From NCBI GenBank assembly GCA_938085425.1, contig CALKGQ010000011.1:124001-188000 (forward strand): a stretch of DNA of 64,000 nt. Reading direction: 5' to 3'. Shown here piece by piece: positions 8,619 to 16,691 of this stretch. The notes under the pieces are model-generated. The model did not search any database. It saw nothing but the letters and a program-made list of their open reading frames with translations, and had not been told where the DNA came from. The first letter of the stretch is position 1; each line of letters starts with the position of its first letter. Source of the DNA: an uncultured Flavobacteriales bacterium (GTDB taxonomy: Bacteria; Bacteroidota; Bacteroidia; Flavobacteriales_D; Sanyastnellaceae). A program made the position numbers and the translations under genes.

Positions 8619-8729
8619 ACATTGCTAGAACCAAAGGATTGGTCTCCTTTGGATTGGTACGAGCGGTTCTTCGGAGCTGCTCGAGTTCAATGTCAAGTGG
8701 GGCGGGACGCAAGTCCCGCCTTTTCTTTT
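8619..8729 (+). ncRNA. Candidate structured small RNA: three-way junction plus terminator
   Basis: No coding frame fits here, but the DNA folds into an ordered RNA. P1 pairs ACATTG (8619-8624) with CAATGT (8688-8693). Inside it sit two hairpins. P2 is CCAAAGGA (8631-8638) with TCCTTTGG (8645-8652), 6-nt loop. P3 is GAGCGGTTC (8661-8669) with GAGCTGCTC (8674-8682), closed by a UUCG tetraloop and containing two G-U pairs. A GC-rich terminator hairpin with a GCAA loop and U-tract follows at 8701-8729. Junction strands are 6, 8 and 5 nt. It could be an independent sRNA or a processed lysC 3'UTR. I cannot assign it to a named family; Rfam's Flavo-1 is worth testing. Confidence 0.6.
8701..8729 (+). 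terminator. Intrinsic terminator
   Basis: Perfect 8-bp stem GGCGGGAC/GTCCCGCC (8701-8708, 8713-8720) with a GCAA tetraloop and a run TTTTCTTTT. Ends the ncRNA and/or the lysC transcript. Confidence 0.85.
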
Positions 8730-8775
8730 GGGAAAAAGTGGGGCCGATGCAGAGTGGAGTGGTCCTCGAGGGAGA

Positions 8776-8997
8776 TCAGTATTCGTCTTCGTTGAAGAAG
8801 AAATCCTCCTTGGAAGGATAGTCAGGCCAAATGTCTTCGATGGTCTCGAAAGACTCGCCATCGTCCTCCAACTGTTGCAAGTTCTCCACCACCTCCAACG
8901 GCGCACCCGTCCTCATCGAGTAATCGATGAGCTCATCCTTGGTGGCGGGCCAGGGAGCGTCTTCCAAGTAGGAAGCCAATTCAAGTGTCCAGTACAT
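8776..8997 (-). CDS. DUF2795-like small acidic protein
   Basis: A 73-residue soluble, acidic protein that I recognise as a strongly conserved Bacteroidota family annotated with DUF2795. It begins MYWTLELASYLEDAPWPATK and ends in the near-invariant EDFFFNEDEY. The DUF2795 fold is helical and has been proposed for small regulatory or nucleic-acid-associated proteins, but no function is established. It has its own promoter with both -33 and -7 elements (9021-9050), giving a 23-nt leader, and is convergent with the ncRNA unit. Confidence 0.85.
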   Translation of the reverse strand: MYWTLELASYLEDAPWPATKDELIDYSMRTGAPLEVVENLQQLEDDGESFETIEDIWPDYPSKEDFFFNEDEY

Positions 8998-9020
8998 GCT
9001 GTGGGTCTTGCTTCAGCGGG

Positions 9021-9050
9021 CAAAAATAACCGAAACTCGATGCGAGTCAA
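9021..9050 (-). promoter_or_regulatory. Promoter of the DUF2795 gene (-33 TTG, 19 nt, -7 TATTTTTG)
   Basis: On the minus strand TTG (9050-9048) is followed after 19 nt by TATTTTTG (9028-9021), matching the Bacteroidota consensus in both elements and spacing. This is the best complete promoter in the window; the leader is about 20 nt. Confidence 0.65.
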
Positions 9051-9069
9051 GTTTGTGGCGGTTTTTCCT

Positions 9070-9639
9070 TCAATCGATTCCATTTTTGGCCGGGACGTTG
9101 GGCACCCAAACCTTGTCGCCCGCCCCGGTTTCATGGGACAGATAGCGGCCCAAAACAAACAAGGCATCGGACAAACGGTTGAGGTACGTCAAACCCCTGG
9201 GGTCGATCGGTTCTGCACGGTGAAGGGCCACGCAGCAGCGTTCTGCGCGACGGCAGACCGTGCGTGCCACGTGGGCATCTGCTGCAGATGGATGGCCTCC
9301 GGGGAGCACAAAGTTGGTCAATGGTGGAAGTTGGGCTTCCCATGCATCCATCCAACGCTCCAATTTGGTGGATCCTTCTGGGTCCAGACCGGGCAGTTTT
9401 TTTTGCATTCCTTCGTCGGTGGTGGCCAAATGGCTGCCCAAGGTGAACAGTTCATTTTGCATCGTTTGCAAGTGTTCCCTTGCAGGCTCTGCAACGTCGT
9501 GCGTGGCCACCTTCCCCAGCCAAGCGTTCAATTCGTCCACCGTGCCATAGGCTTCAATGCGGAGGTCGTCCTTGCCGATGCGTCGGCCACCGAACAATCC
9601 TGTGGTGCCGTCGTCTCCTGTTCGGGTGTAAATGCGCAT
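9070..9639 (-). CDS. Cob(I)alamin adenosyltransferase, PduO type
   Basis: Transfers the 5'-deoxyadenosyl group of ATP to cob(I)alamin to make adenosylcobalamin, the cofactor of methylmalonyl-CoA mutase; 189 aa, cytosolic. PduO-type motifs: N-terminal ATP loop TRTGDDGTTGLFGG, then FVLPGG, AHVARTVCRRAER and LNRLSDALFVLGRYL in the five-helix bundle. This is the expected length for the family. A methylmalonyl-CoA epimerase 11 kb away suggests use in propionate/succinate interconversion. A TAGCTTGC box lies 3 nt before the ATG and leaves no room for a B12 riboswitch. Confidence 0.93.
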   Translation of the reverse strand: MRIYTRTGDDGTTGLFGGRRIGKDDLRIEAYGTVDELNAWLGKVATHDVAEPAREHLQTMQNELFTLGSHLATTDEGMQKKLPGLDPEGSTKLERWMDAWEAQLPPLTNFVLPGGHPSAADAHVARTVCRRAERCCVALHRAEPIDPRGLTYLNRLSDALFVLGRYLSHETGAGDKVWVPNVPAKNGID

Positions 9640-9642
9640 GTC

Positions 9643-9650
9643 GCAAGCTA
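9643..9650 (-). promoter_or_regulatory. -7-like box abutting the adenosyltransferase start
   Basis: TAGCTTGC (two mismatches to TAnnTTTG), 3 nt before the ATG at 9639. Weaker than the others but in the same position. Confidence 0.25.
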
Positions 9651-9684
9651 CAACGTGACCGGCTGAAGGCCTTTCATCTGGGTG

Positions 9685-9692
9685 TACCTTTG
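9685..9692 (+). promoter_or_regulatory. -7 box abutting the dCMP deaminase start
   Basis: TACCTTTG, exact match to TAnnTTTG, ending 6 nt before ATG 9699. A CTG 19 nt upstream may serve as a weak -33. Confidence 0.5.
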
Positions 9693-9698
9693 GCCTTC

Positions 9699-10118
9699 AT
9701 GGACGCAAAACAAAAGCGCTACGACGCTGCCTACATGCGCATGGCCAAGGAATGGGCCAAGCTCTCTCACTGTGTGCGGAAGCAGGTGGGTGCACTCATT
9801 GTGAAGGACCAAATGATCATTGCCGACGGCTACAATGGCACCCCCAGTGGTTTTCCCAATGCATGCGAGGCGGAGGACGGTACCACCCAGTGGTACGTGC
9901 TTCACGCAGAGGCAAATGCCATCACCAAAATGGCCAAAAGCAACAACAGTGCCCAAGGAGCCACCCTCTACATCACGCTTTCCCCATGCAGGGAATGTGC
10001 CAAACTGATCCACCAGGCCGGCATCGTTCGCGTGGTGTATGCCGAGGCGTATAAGGACCAAAGCGGATTGACCTTTTTGAACCAAGCGGGGGTTGAATGC
10101 GTTGCTCTTTCTGAATGA
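9699..10118 (+). CDS. Deoxycytidylate (dCMP) deaminase family protein
   Basis: Zinc-dependent deaminase converting dCMP to dUMP for dTTP synthesis; 139 aa. The zinc site is explicit: HAEANAI supplies the His ligand and the catalytic Glu, SPCRECAKL supplies two Cys. GYNGTPSGF is the deoxynucleotide-binding signature of the dCMP group and separates it from tRNA adenosine deaminases. The start ATG 9699 follows a -7 box by 6 nt; upstream in-frame sequence belongs to the antisense of the adenosyltransferase. The stop overlaps the S41 protease start (ATGA, 10115-10118). Confidence 0.93.
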   Translation: MDAKQKRYDAAYMRMAKEWAKLSHCVRKQVGALIVKDQMIIADGYNGTPSGFPNACEAEDGTTQWYVLHAEANAITKMAKSNNSAQGATLYITLSPCRECAKLIHQAGIVRVVYAEAYKDQSGLTFLNQAGVECVALSE

Positions 10119-11794
10119 AACAATGGCAACCTTTGGGATTGGCGATTGCCCTCGTGCTTGGCCTTTGGCTGGGACGGGGCTGTGGTGCTTGGCAACCTGA
10201 TCTCGATGCTGGGAATCGACTTGCACTTCCTTCGAACTGGGGCAAGTCTGGGGACCAAGCCAGGCTCCTGAATGTCTTTCACCGCATTGAAGACTTGTAC
10301 GTGGACAGTTTCGATCGCGCGGCTCTTGTGGACGCCGCCATTGAGGCGATGTTGGAGGAACTCGACCCCCATACCGTGTATTTTTCTGGAGAGGAATTGG
10401 CGGCCATGTCGGAAAACATGGAAGGGAATTTTGAAGGGATTGGGGTGGAATTTTTGATCCAGAAAGATTCCTTGATGGTGGTGGCGGCCATTCCAGGAGG
10501 ACCTTCTGAGGCAGCCGGCATCCGAGCGGGAGACCGAATCGTGGAGGTGGAAGGGGAGCCCATTTCAGGCCCCACCCTCACCAACAGCAGGGTCATGGCA
10601 TTGTTGAAAGGCCCGCGGGGCACGAAGGTGCATCTGGCCGTTCATCGCCGGGGACGCACTTTGGACATCCATTTGGAGCGCGACAGAATCCCTATCCAAA
10701 GCGTGGTGGCGGCCTTTCTTCTCGAGGAAGAGGTTGGGTACATCAAGGCCATCCGTTTTGCGGCCAACACCGCACAGGAGTTTGAGGAGGCAATGGACCT
10801 TTTGGCCCAACAGGGTGCGTCTTCGGTCATCGTGGACTTGCGGGGGAACGGAGGAGGATACCTCAATGCCGTTGTGGAGATGGTCGATTTGTTTCTCGAC
10901 AAGGACCAGCCCATTGTGTACACCGAGGGGAAGTCCTCTCCAAGACGCGACTACACCAGCAGGCGCAAGGGGCGCTATGCAGGTTGGCCGCTTGCGGTCC
11001 TCGTGGACGAAGGCTCGGCTTCGGCAAGTGAAATCTTTGCGGGTGCCATCCAAGACAATGACCGTGGTTTGGTGGTGGGCCGACGGTCCTTTGGCAAGGG
11101 TCTCGTCCAAGAAGAATTCCCCGTTCCTGGATCGGGTGCACTGCGGCTCACGGTGGCACGTTTTTACACCCCCACAGGCCGGGCCATCCAGAAGCCCTAT
11201 GCAGCCTATGAGGAGGATTTTGACACCCGACTCGCCACCGGCGAATTGTACCATGCCGACTCCATGCCGTTGGTGGATTCCTTGCGCTACGTCACCCCCA
11301 TGGGACGTGAAGTGTTTGGCGGAGGCGGCATCGCCCCTGATGTATTTGTGCCTTGGGACAGCTCAGGGACAAGCGTATGGGTCAGCGAATGGATTTGGTC
11401 TGGTGTCCTTCGAGATGCCGTGTTCCAATGGATGGATGAGCACCGAAGTTCCTTGGAAGCATGTTCCCGCCCCAGTGACATTGAGGCCCTGCCCAACTGG
11501 AAGGAAGGCGTGTTGCAAGCGGTCAACCGTGAAGCCCAGTTGTTGGGATGGGATTGGCGAGAGCCCAATGCAGAGGAAGCCGCCAAATTAGAGCACCGTT
11601 TTTTGGCCCAAGTGGTCCGGACCTTGTGGGGGGAGTCCTCCTCTTACGAAGTCCTGATGGAAGGCGATGCAGGCGTGGCACGCGCCCTTCACCCCTTGTT
11701 GGATTCCACCACCTTCACGTCCGCAAATGGGGCCGTATCTTTGGGCCAGACAAGCAACGAAACATCAACCCAAACCGATTCTTATGGCTTTTGA
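10115..11794 (+). CDS. C-terminal processing protease, peptidase family S41
   Basis: Periplasmic tail-specific serine protease, 559 aa. Order: N-terminal membrane anchor/signal (4-24), helical prodomain with [14 protein letters not shown] domain (about 100-180, [16 protein letters not shown]), S41 catalytic domain (about 205-380), then a family-specific C-terminal extension of about 170 residues. The Ser-Lys dyad is visible: Ser303 in GSASASEIF and Lys328 in FGKGLVQ, exactly 25 residues apart, with Asp314 between. It overlaps dCMP deaminase (ATGA) upstream and the SOD gene by 11 nt downstream. Likely a protein-quality or processing protease; substrate unknown. Confidence 0.93.
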   Translation: MKQWQPLGLAIALVLGLWLGRGCGAWQPDLDAGNRLALPSNWGKSGDQARLLNVFHRIEDLYVDSFDRAALVDAAIEAMLEELDPHTVYFSGEELAAMSENMEGNFEGIGVEFLIQKDSLMVVAAIPGGPSEAAGIRAGDRIVEVEGEPISGPTLTNSRVMALLKGPRGTKVHLAVHRRGRTLDIHLERDRIPIQSVVAAFLLEEEVGYIKAIRFAANTAQEFEEAMDLLAQQGASSVIVDLRGNGGGYLNAVVEMVDLFLDKDQPIVYTEGKSSPRRDYTSRRKGRYAGWPLAVLVDEGSASASEIFAGAIQDNDRGLVVGRRSFGKGLVQEEFPVPGSGALRLTVARFYTPTGRAIQKPYAAYEEDFDTRLATGELYHADSMPLVDSLRYVTPMGREVFGGGGIAPDVFVPWDSSGTSVWVSEWIWSGVLRDAVFQWMDEHRSSLEACSRPSDIEALPNWKEGVLQAVNREAQLLGWDWREPNAEEAAKLEHRFLAQVVRTLWGESSSYEVLMEGDAGVARALHPLLDSTTFTSANGAVSLGQTSNETSTQTDSYGF

Positions 11795-12380
11795 GCTCCC
11801 CCAACTCCCCTACGCTTACGATGCGTTGGAACCGCACATCGATGCGCGCACGATGGAAATCCACCACGGCAAGCACCACGCGGGTTACACAAGCAAATTG
11901 AACGCGGCCCTCGAAGGCACCGACATGGCCGGGAAGGACATTGAGTCCTTGTTGCGCGACCACAGTGACCACGGTGGCGTCCGCAACAACGGCGGAGGAT
12001 TTTGGAACCACACCTTGTTCTGGAACTGCATGTCCCCCAACGGTGGAGGCCAGCCGGCTGGCGCTTTGGGCGATGCCATTGCCCGTGATTTTGGAAGCTT
12101 TGAAGGCTTCAAGGATGCGTTTGCGAAGGCTGCGGCCACTCGTTTTGGGTCAGGATGGGCATGGCTGTGCGTCAAGGACGGCAAGCTCGAGGTTTGCAGC
12201 AGTGCGAACCAGGACAACCCCATGATGCCAGGAGTGGGATGCGGTGGGCACCCCATCTTGGGATTGGACGTTTGGGAGCATGCCTACTACTTGAATTACC
12301 AAAACCGCCGTCCCGACTACATCAACGCCTTCTTTGAGGTGGTGGATTGGGAAGCTGTGGGATCTCGTTTCAACGGATGA
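11784..12380 (+). CDS. sodA: Superoxide dismutase, Mn-type (Mn/Fe family)
   Basis: Dismutates superoxide; 198 aa, no signal peptide, so cytosolic. Metal ligands by alignment to E. coli SodA are His27 (MEIHHGKHH), His76 (WNHTLFW), Asp162 and His166 (LDVWEHAYY). NNGGG before the second His and Gln143 in ANQD favour the Mn or cambialistic class over Fe-SOD. Start ATG 11784 ([10 protein letters not shown]) lies inside the end of the S41 gene; the stop overlaps ispD by ATGA. It is an unusual operon partner for a protease and an isoprenoid gene. Confidence 0.96.
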   Translation: MAFELPQLPYAYDALEPHIDARTMEIHHGKHHAGYTSKLNAALEGTDMAGKDIESLLRDHSDHGGVRNNGGGFWNHTLFWNCMSPNGGGQPAGALGDAIARDFGSFEGFKDAFAKAAATRFGSGWAWLCVKDGKLEVCSSANQDNPMMPGVGCGGHPILGLDVWEHAYYLNYQNRRPDYINAFFEVVDWEAVGSRFNG

Positions 12381-13063
12381 AGCAACATGTCGTGATCGTC
12401 GCCGGGGGCACAGGCACCCGGATGCGTCGGGCCACGGCGAAACAGTTTTTGAATGTGAAGGGTCTGCCACTGATGTGGTGGACCCTTCGTCGTTTCAAAG
12501 AAGCCTTGCCTGAGGCAGGGGTGACCTTGGTCTTGCACCACAGTTTGTTCGAAGAGTTTGCGGCTTTGGAAACCAAGCATGGACCTTGCGGAGCCCGGCA
12601 GGTCGTCCCTGGAGGGGCCGAGCGTTTTCACTCTGTGGCGGCTGGTCTGGCGACCTTGGAAGGCGATGGCGTGGTGGGGGTGCACGATGCGGTCCGTCCA
12701 TTCCCTTCCGTGGAGACCATCCAACGGTGCTTTGCCCTGGCGGCAGAGAAAGGCAATGCCATTCCTGTGGTTCCTGTCAAGGACAGCATCCGAAGAATGG
12801 ACGACGCAGGAACCAGCAAGGCAGAGGACCGAAGCACGCTGCGCGCAGTGCAAACCCCTCAATGCTTTCAACTGGCCGGTTTGAAGGCTGCATTTGAGAC
12901 GTCTTACCGCGAGGCGTTCACGGACGATGCGAGCGTGATGGAATTTGCAGGCCATGAGATCCACCTTTGCGAGGGGGACCCCTGGAATGTCAAAGTCACC
13001 ACCCCAGAAGATTTGTTGATTGCAGAGGCCTTCGTCGAGGAGGCATGGGGAGGCACCCCCTGA
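12377..13063 (+). CDS. ispD: 2-C-methyl-D-erythritol 4-phosphate cytidylyltransferase
   Basis: MEP-pathway enzyme forming CDP-ME from CTP and MEP for isoprenoid synthesis; 228 aa, cytosolic. Motifs: nucleotide loop VAGGTGTRM followed by [17 protein letters not shown], and [10 protein letters not shown] near the C-terminus, all in family order and at normal length. ATG 12377 overlaps the SOD stop. It ends 5 nt from the convergent CPBP gene with no terminator between. Confidence 0.95.
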   Translation: MKQHVVIVAGGTGTRMRRATAKQFLNVKGLPLMWWTLRRFKEALPEAGVTLVLHHSLFEEFAALETKHGPCGARQVVPGGAERFHSVAAGLATLEGDGVVGVHDAVRPFPSVETIQRCFALAAEKGNAIPVVPVKDSIRRMDDAGTSKAEDRSTLRAVQTPQCFQLAGLKAAFETSYREAFTDDASVMEFAGHEIHLCEGDPWNVKVTTPEDLLIAEAFVEEAWGGTP

Positions 13064-13068
13064 ACAGG

Positions 13069-14013
13069 TCAGGTTTCTGTGTCCAATGCCTCGAGGTACG
13101 CCTCAGGTCGCCCCAAAGTGAAAAGCCGTTGCCCAGCCCAACCCAGCGCCAGGAGTGCAGCGGCTGCTTGTCCCCAGTCGTATGCATCCCACATCGAAAG
13201 TGGCTGAGGCTCGAGACCTTGTTCCAACCACTCCGGACCCATCCAAGCTGCGGCAACGACCACGCCCGCGTTGTTGACCAAATGTCCTGTCACTGCCGGC
13301 CAAATGCTTCCGCTGTGCACCACGAGATACCCAAAGGCTGCGCCCAAAAGCATCCGGGGGATGAACCCAAAAAACTGCATATGGATTGCACTGAAGAGCG
13401 CTGCGGAGATCCAAATGCCCACGTGAATGTTGCCAGAGGCCCTGATGAGGAGGGGTTGCAACGTGCCCCGAAAGAGCCATTCCTCGCACAGCGCGGGCAA
13501 GAAGGCCACTGAGACCAGCACCATGCCGAGCCCTGCGCCCTCTGAAAATGCAAGAATGGAACGGGTCATCGCCATGGCCTGGGCTTCAAGACTGCCTGCC
13601 CAAGCATGCAATGCAGAGCCTGGCACAAGTGCCCATTCGTTCAGCCGGTAGGACCAGTCCATCAATGGGCTCATGCCAAGGGCGATGGCGGCGGCCAACA
13701 GCCAAAAGATGGGCCGAGGGGGCTTCATGAAGAAGCGTCCAAGAAAGCCAAGTCCCACGATGCCCGCAAAGGCCCATCCCGCACCTAGAAAGGCCAACAG
13801 TTGGTTCATGTTGTTCATGACCAAGAGCGTGCGTCGGTCCAGCCCCCTCTCTCCTCCAGCCAAAACGCGTTGACTCGCTGCCAAATCCCCCCCCGACACC
13901 CAAAGGACGCCCGCAAAGGCGGCCATGGCCATGAAGGTCAAGACAAGACAGCCCAGGAACACCACTTGGGCGACGGGGTGCATGGTTTGGAAGGCTCTAC
14001 GTACAAAGCTCAT
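13069..14013 (-). CDS. CPBP family intramembrane glutamic endopeptidase
   Basis: Multi-spanning membrane protease-like protein (CAAX/Abi family), 314 aa with about eight hydrophobic segments. The three conserved motifs are present: EEWLFRG (EExxxR), FSAIHMQFFGF (FxxxH) and HLVNN (HxxxN). This argues for an active enzyme of the Rce1 type. Physiological substrate unknown. Start placed at ATG 14013 (MSFVRR); the frame continues upstream to a GTG with no support. It diverges from dusB. Confidence 0.85.
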   Translation of the reverse strand: MSFVRRAFQTMHPVAQVVFLGCLVLTFMAMAAFAGVLWVSGGDLAASQRVLAGGERGLDRRTLLVMNNMNQLLAFLGAGWAFAGIVGLGFLGRFFMKPPRPIFWLLAAAIALGMSPLMDWSYRLNEWALVPGSALHAWAGSLEAQAMAMTRSILAFSEGAGLGMVLVSVAFLPALCEEWLFRGTLQPLLIRASGNIHVGIWISAALFSAIHMQFFGFIPRMLLGAAFGYLVVHSGSIWPAVTGHLVNNAGVVVAAAWMGPEWLEQGLEPQPLSMWDAYDWGQAAAALLALGWAGQRLFTLGRPEAYLEALDTET

Positions 14014-14047
14014 GGGCGGGAATTCATGGTGGCAGATGGCCACGCCG

Positions 14048-14055
14048 TAAATTTG
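14048..14055 (+). promoter_or_regulatory. -7 box upstream of dusB
   Basis: TAAATTTG, exact match to TAnnTTTG, 17 nt before the GTG start at 14073. Confidence 0.45.
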
Positions 14056-14072
14056 CGGAAACTTCGACGAAC

Positions 14073-15065
14073 GTGGCCCAAATCGGCAACATCAATCTTG
14101 GAGATTTTCCGCTTTTGCTGGCGCCCATGGAGGACGTGAGTGATCCGCCTTTCCGCGCCTTGTGCAAAGAATACGGGGCAGACATGATGTACACCGAGTT
14201 CATTTCTTCGGAAGGTCTCATTCGGGATGCAGCAAAGAGTGTTGCCAAACTCGACGTTTTTGAATACGAGAGGCCAATTGGGATCCAGATTTTTGGTGCG
14301 GAAATCCAATCGATGAGAGAGGCTGCCGCCATTGCTGAACAGGCTGGACCCGATTTGGTGGACATCAATTACGGGTGCCCAGTGAAAAAGGTCGCTTGTC
14401 GAGGGGCAGGAGCAGGCATTCTCCAGGACATCCCCAAGATGGTCAGCATGACCAAGGAGATTGTGGACACATGCACCCTTCCTGTGACGGTCAAAACCAG
14501 GTTGGGCTGGGACGATGGAAGCAAGCACATCGTGGAGGTGGCGGAGCGGCTGCAAGACGTCGGCATCCAAGCCATCAGCATCCATGGCAGGACACGCGCC
14601 CAGATGTACAAAGGCGAGGCCGATTGGTCCCTGATTGCCGCGGTCAAGGACAATCCACGCATGCACATCCCCGTCTTTGGCAATGGGGACATCGACAGTC
14701 CTGAGAAGGCGTTGCGCTACAAGGACAAATATGGTGTGGATGGCATCATGATTGGCCGAGCGGCCATTGGTGCGCCTTGGTTCTTCCGTCAGGTCAAGCA
14801 GTTCTTGGCCACGGGCGATGCAGGCCCGCTCCCCGACATGCAAGAGCGCGTCAGGGCGGTCCGTTTGCACTTGCAAAAGAGCTTGGAGTGGAAGGGGGAG
14901 CGTTTGGGGGTCGTAGAAATGCGGCGGCACTACGCCAACTATTTCCGGGGATTGCCACATTTCAAGGAGCATCGTTTGGCCTTGGTGACCATGGACAATC
15001 CCTCCGACATCGAGGCCAAATTGGAAGAAATTGTCCACCATTTTGGGGACCACGTGTTCCTCTGA
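14073..15065 (+). CDS. dusB: tRNA-dihydrouridine synthase
   Basis: FMN-dependent enzyme reducing uridine to dihydrouridine in the tRNA D-loop; 330 aa. Visible: LLLAPMEDVSDPPFR at the FMN site, GIQIFG, DINYGCPVKKV carrying the catalytic Cys, SIHGRTRAQMY and FGNGDI. The start is a GTG at 14073 (VAQIGNINLGDFPLLLAPM). This length matches Bacteroidota homologues and no ATG lies nearby in frame. A TAAATTTG box lies 17 nt upstream. Faces the LolC/E-like gene convergently. Confidence 0.94.
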   Translation: MAQIGNINLGDFPLLLAPMEDVSDPPFRALCKEYGADMMYTEFISSEGLIRDAAKSVAKLDVFEYERPIGIQIFGAEIQSMREAAAIAEQAGPDLVDINYGCPVKKVACRGAGAGILQDIPKMVSMTKEIVDTCTLPVTVKTRLGWDDGSKHIVEVAERLQDVGIQAISIHGRTRAQMYKGEADWSLIAAVKDNPRMHIPVFGNGDIDSPEKALRYKDKYGVDGIMIGRAAIGAPWFFRQVKQFLATGDAGPLPDMQERVRAVRLHLQKSLEWKGERLGVVEMRRHYANYFRGLPHFKEHRLALVTMDNPSDIEAKLEEIVHHFGDHVFL

Positions 15066-15074
15066 AAGCGGGAC

Positions 15075-16307
15075 TCAGGCTTGCTGCCTTCGGATGAGGT
15101 GACGCACCATGGTCGACGACCCAATGCCACCGACCAACACCACGACGGCCAAGGTGCCCATGACGTCCCAGGCAGAAAGCCGAACGGGATAAGCTGGCAC
15201 CACCGAGCCTTCCAGGGTCAACCAGCCAAACTGTGCCTGTCCCATCACGAGAAGGGTGCCGAGGAGGGCGCCACTGACTCCCCCCAGCACATTGATGGCC
15301 ATGCCTTGGAGCCCAAAGGTTCTTTCCATCATCGCGATGGGCATGCCCATGGCCCGCAACACCTCGAGGTCTCGTTTTTTGTCCAGCAAGAGCATGGTCA
15401 AAGAGGCCATGATGTTGAAGGCCGCCACGACCAATATGAAGCTGAGAATGGCAAACGTGGCCCATTTTTCAGCGCGGTTGGTTTGGGTGACAAACTTGTG
15501 TTTTTCATCTCTCGTGCGGATGTGCACGTCCTTCCATTCTTCCCCCAAGGCCGATTGGAGGGCTGCTGCCACTGAGGCGGCCAGGGTCTCTTGGGAAACA
15601 CCAGGACGCCCCTTCACCTCATAACGCGACACCTCGTGGGGGCGGCCCAGCAAGGTTTGGGCTTCCGACAAGTGGACCATCAGGTAGCGGGTGTCCAAAT
15701 CGGCGTTGATGGAAAAGGTGCCACACGCGTGCATGGGGACCGTTCGAAAGGCGCGCTCTCGGAAGGAGGAGAGCCGCTTGCCGCGGATGGGAGCAGACAG
15801 CGAAAACAGAGGGGGGTCGTCGGATTGGCTTCTCAATTGGAGCTCGGAACGGACCCCAAGACCCAAACACGCACATGGCACCCGGGTGGTGTCTGATCCT
15901 GCCGCAAACGCGCCTTCCACGATGGCCCCGTCAATGCTTGAAACTTCGACATAGCGCTTGTCGACCCCGAGAAGAGAAGCAACACGGACTTGGTCGTTGG
16001 CCCGCACGACACATTCGTCCTCCAACACAGGCGCCCATGCGGCCACGTCGTCCATTCCCTCCAAGTGCGCGCCCCAACCCTCGGGCAGGGTTGCACCTGA
16101 TGCAGGGACCACAGCCACATCGGCATCGAGGGTACCGAAGAGGGTTTTGACCAAATCTTCAATCCCATTGAAAGCGGACAAAATGCAAATCATGGCCGCG
16201 GCCACAGCGGAAATCACAAGGACTGAAATTCCCGAAATGACATGCACCAGCGTGCTGGATCGTCGTTGGACGATGTAGCGAAAGGCGAGACGTGCCGGAA
16301 GACGCAT
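15075..16307 (-). CDS. LolC/LolE-type ABC permease (lipoprotein release family)
   Basis: Inner-membrane permease, 410 aa. It has one N-terminal helix (about 22-45, VHVISGISVLVISAVAAAM), a large periplasmic domain (50-270) and three C-terminal helices with an FtsX signature (LDKKRDLEVLRAMGM). The start MRLPARLAFRYIVQRR is typical of LolC/E-like proteins in Bacteroidota. By family it should help release outer-membrane lipoproteins, but the LolD ATPase is not in the window. It follows rbfA by 9 nt and is probably co-transcribed with it, a pairing seen in related genomes. Confidence 0.87.
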   Translation of the reverse strand: MRLPARLAFRYIVQRRSSTLVHVISGISVLVISAVAAAMICILSAFNGIEDLVKTLFGTLDADVAVVPASGATLPEGWGAHLEGMDDVAAWAPVLEDECVVRANDQVRVASLLGVDKRYVEVSSIDGAIVEGAFAAGSDTTRVPCACLGLGVRSELQLRSQSDDPPLFSLSAPIRGKRLSSFRERAFRTVPMHACGTFSINADLDTRYLMVHLSEAQTLLGRPHEVSRYEVKGRPGVSQETLAASVAAALQSALGEEWKDVHIRTRDEKHKFVTQTNRAEKWATFAILSFILVVAAFNIMASLTMLLLDKKRDLEVLRAMGMPIAMMERTFGLQGMAINVLGGVSGALLGTLLVMGQAQFGWLTLEGSVVPAYPVRLSAWDVMGTLAVVVLVGGIGSSTMVRHLIRRQQA

Positions 16308-16316
16308 GTGGGGCCG

Positions 16317-16655
16317 TCAGGATTTGAGCGCCTGGTCGACTTCGTCCACGAAATCGAGGCTGTCGTCCAAATAGAAATTCAGTTCGGGGACCCTGCGCAA
16401 TTGCTTGCCCACCTTGCCTCCCAAAGCCTTGCGCACACGCCAATTTTCTGTCTCTACAGTTTGCAAGGCTTTTTCTTTGTCGGCCACCGCCATGAAACTC
16501 AGGTAGACGCGCGCCAAGCCCAAGTCAGGACCAATGCGCACCTGCGTGACAGTGATGAACAACCCCCCAAACCAAGTGGTGGATTCGCGCTGAAAAAGAA
16601 TGCTGAGTTCGCGCTTGATCAATTCTGACACGCGCTCTTGACGGATGGAAGCCAT
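16317..16655 (-). CDS. rbfA: Ribosome-binding factor A
   Basis: Small KH-fold factor that binds the 30S subunit and assists 16S rRNA maturation; 112 aa. Family features: SIRQERVSELIKRELSILF at the start, TVTQVRIGPDLGLARVYLSF in the core, and a C-terminal LRRVPELNFYLDDSLD. The ATG at 16655 sits 4 nt after a TACCTTCG box, so its mRNA should be leaderless although hflX lies only 37 bp upstream. Followed by the LolC/E-like gene. Confidence 0.93.
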   Translation of the reverse strand: MASIRQERVSELIKRELSILFQRESTTWFGGLFITVTQVRIGPDLGLARVYLSFMAVADKEKALQTVETENWRVRKALGGKVGKQLRRVPELNFYLDDSLDFVDEVDQALKS

Positions 16656-16659
16656 GGGC

Positions 16660-16667
16660 CGAAGGTA
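16660..16667 (-). promoter_or_regulatory. -7-like box abutting rbfA
   Basis: TACCTTCG, one mismatch to TAnnTTTG, ending 4 nt before the ATG. Confidence 0.45.
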
Positions 16668-16691
16668 GGCAGTGCGCCCAGATTCACCGCT

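Noticed and set aside
8619-8693. Hammerhead or other self-cleaving ribozyme, or a tRNA-like element, in the three-way junction RNA
   Set aside because: Junction strands (6, 8 and 5 nt) lack the hammerhead CUGANGA and GAAA cores, and no T-loop or CCA end is present.
9640-9698. Cobalamin riboswitch upstream of the corrinoid adenosyltransferase
   Set aside because: Only 59 bp separate the divergent starts and promoter boxes occupy it; a B12 riboswitch needs about 200 nt.
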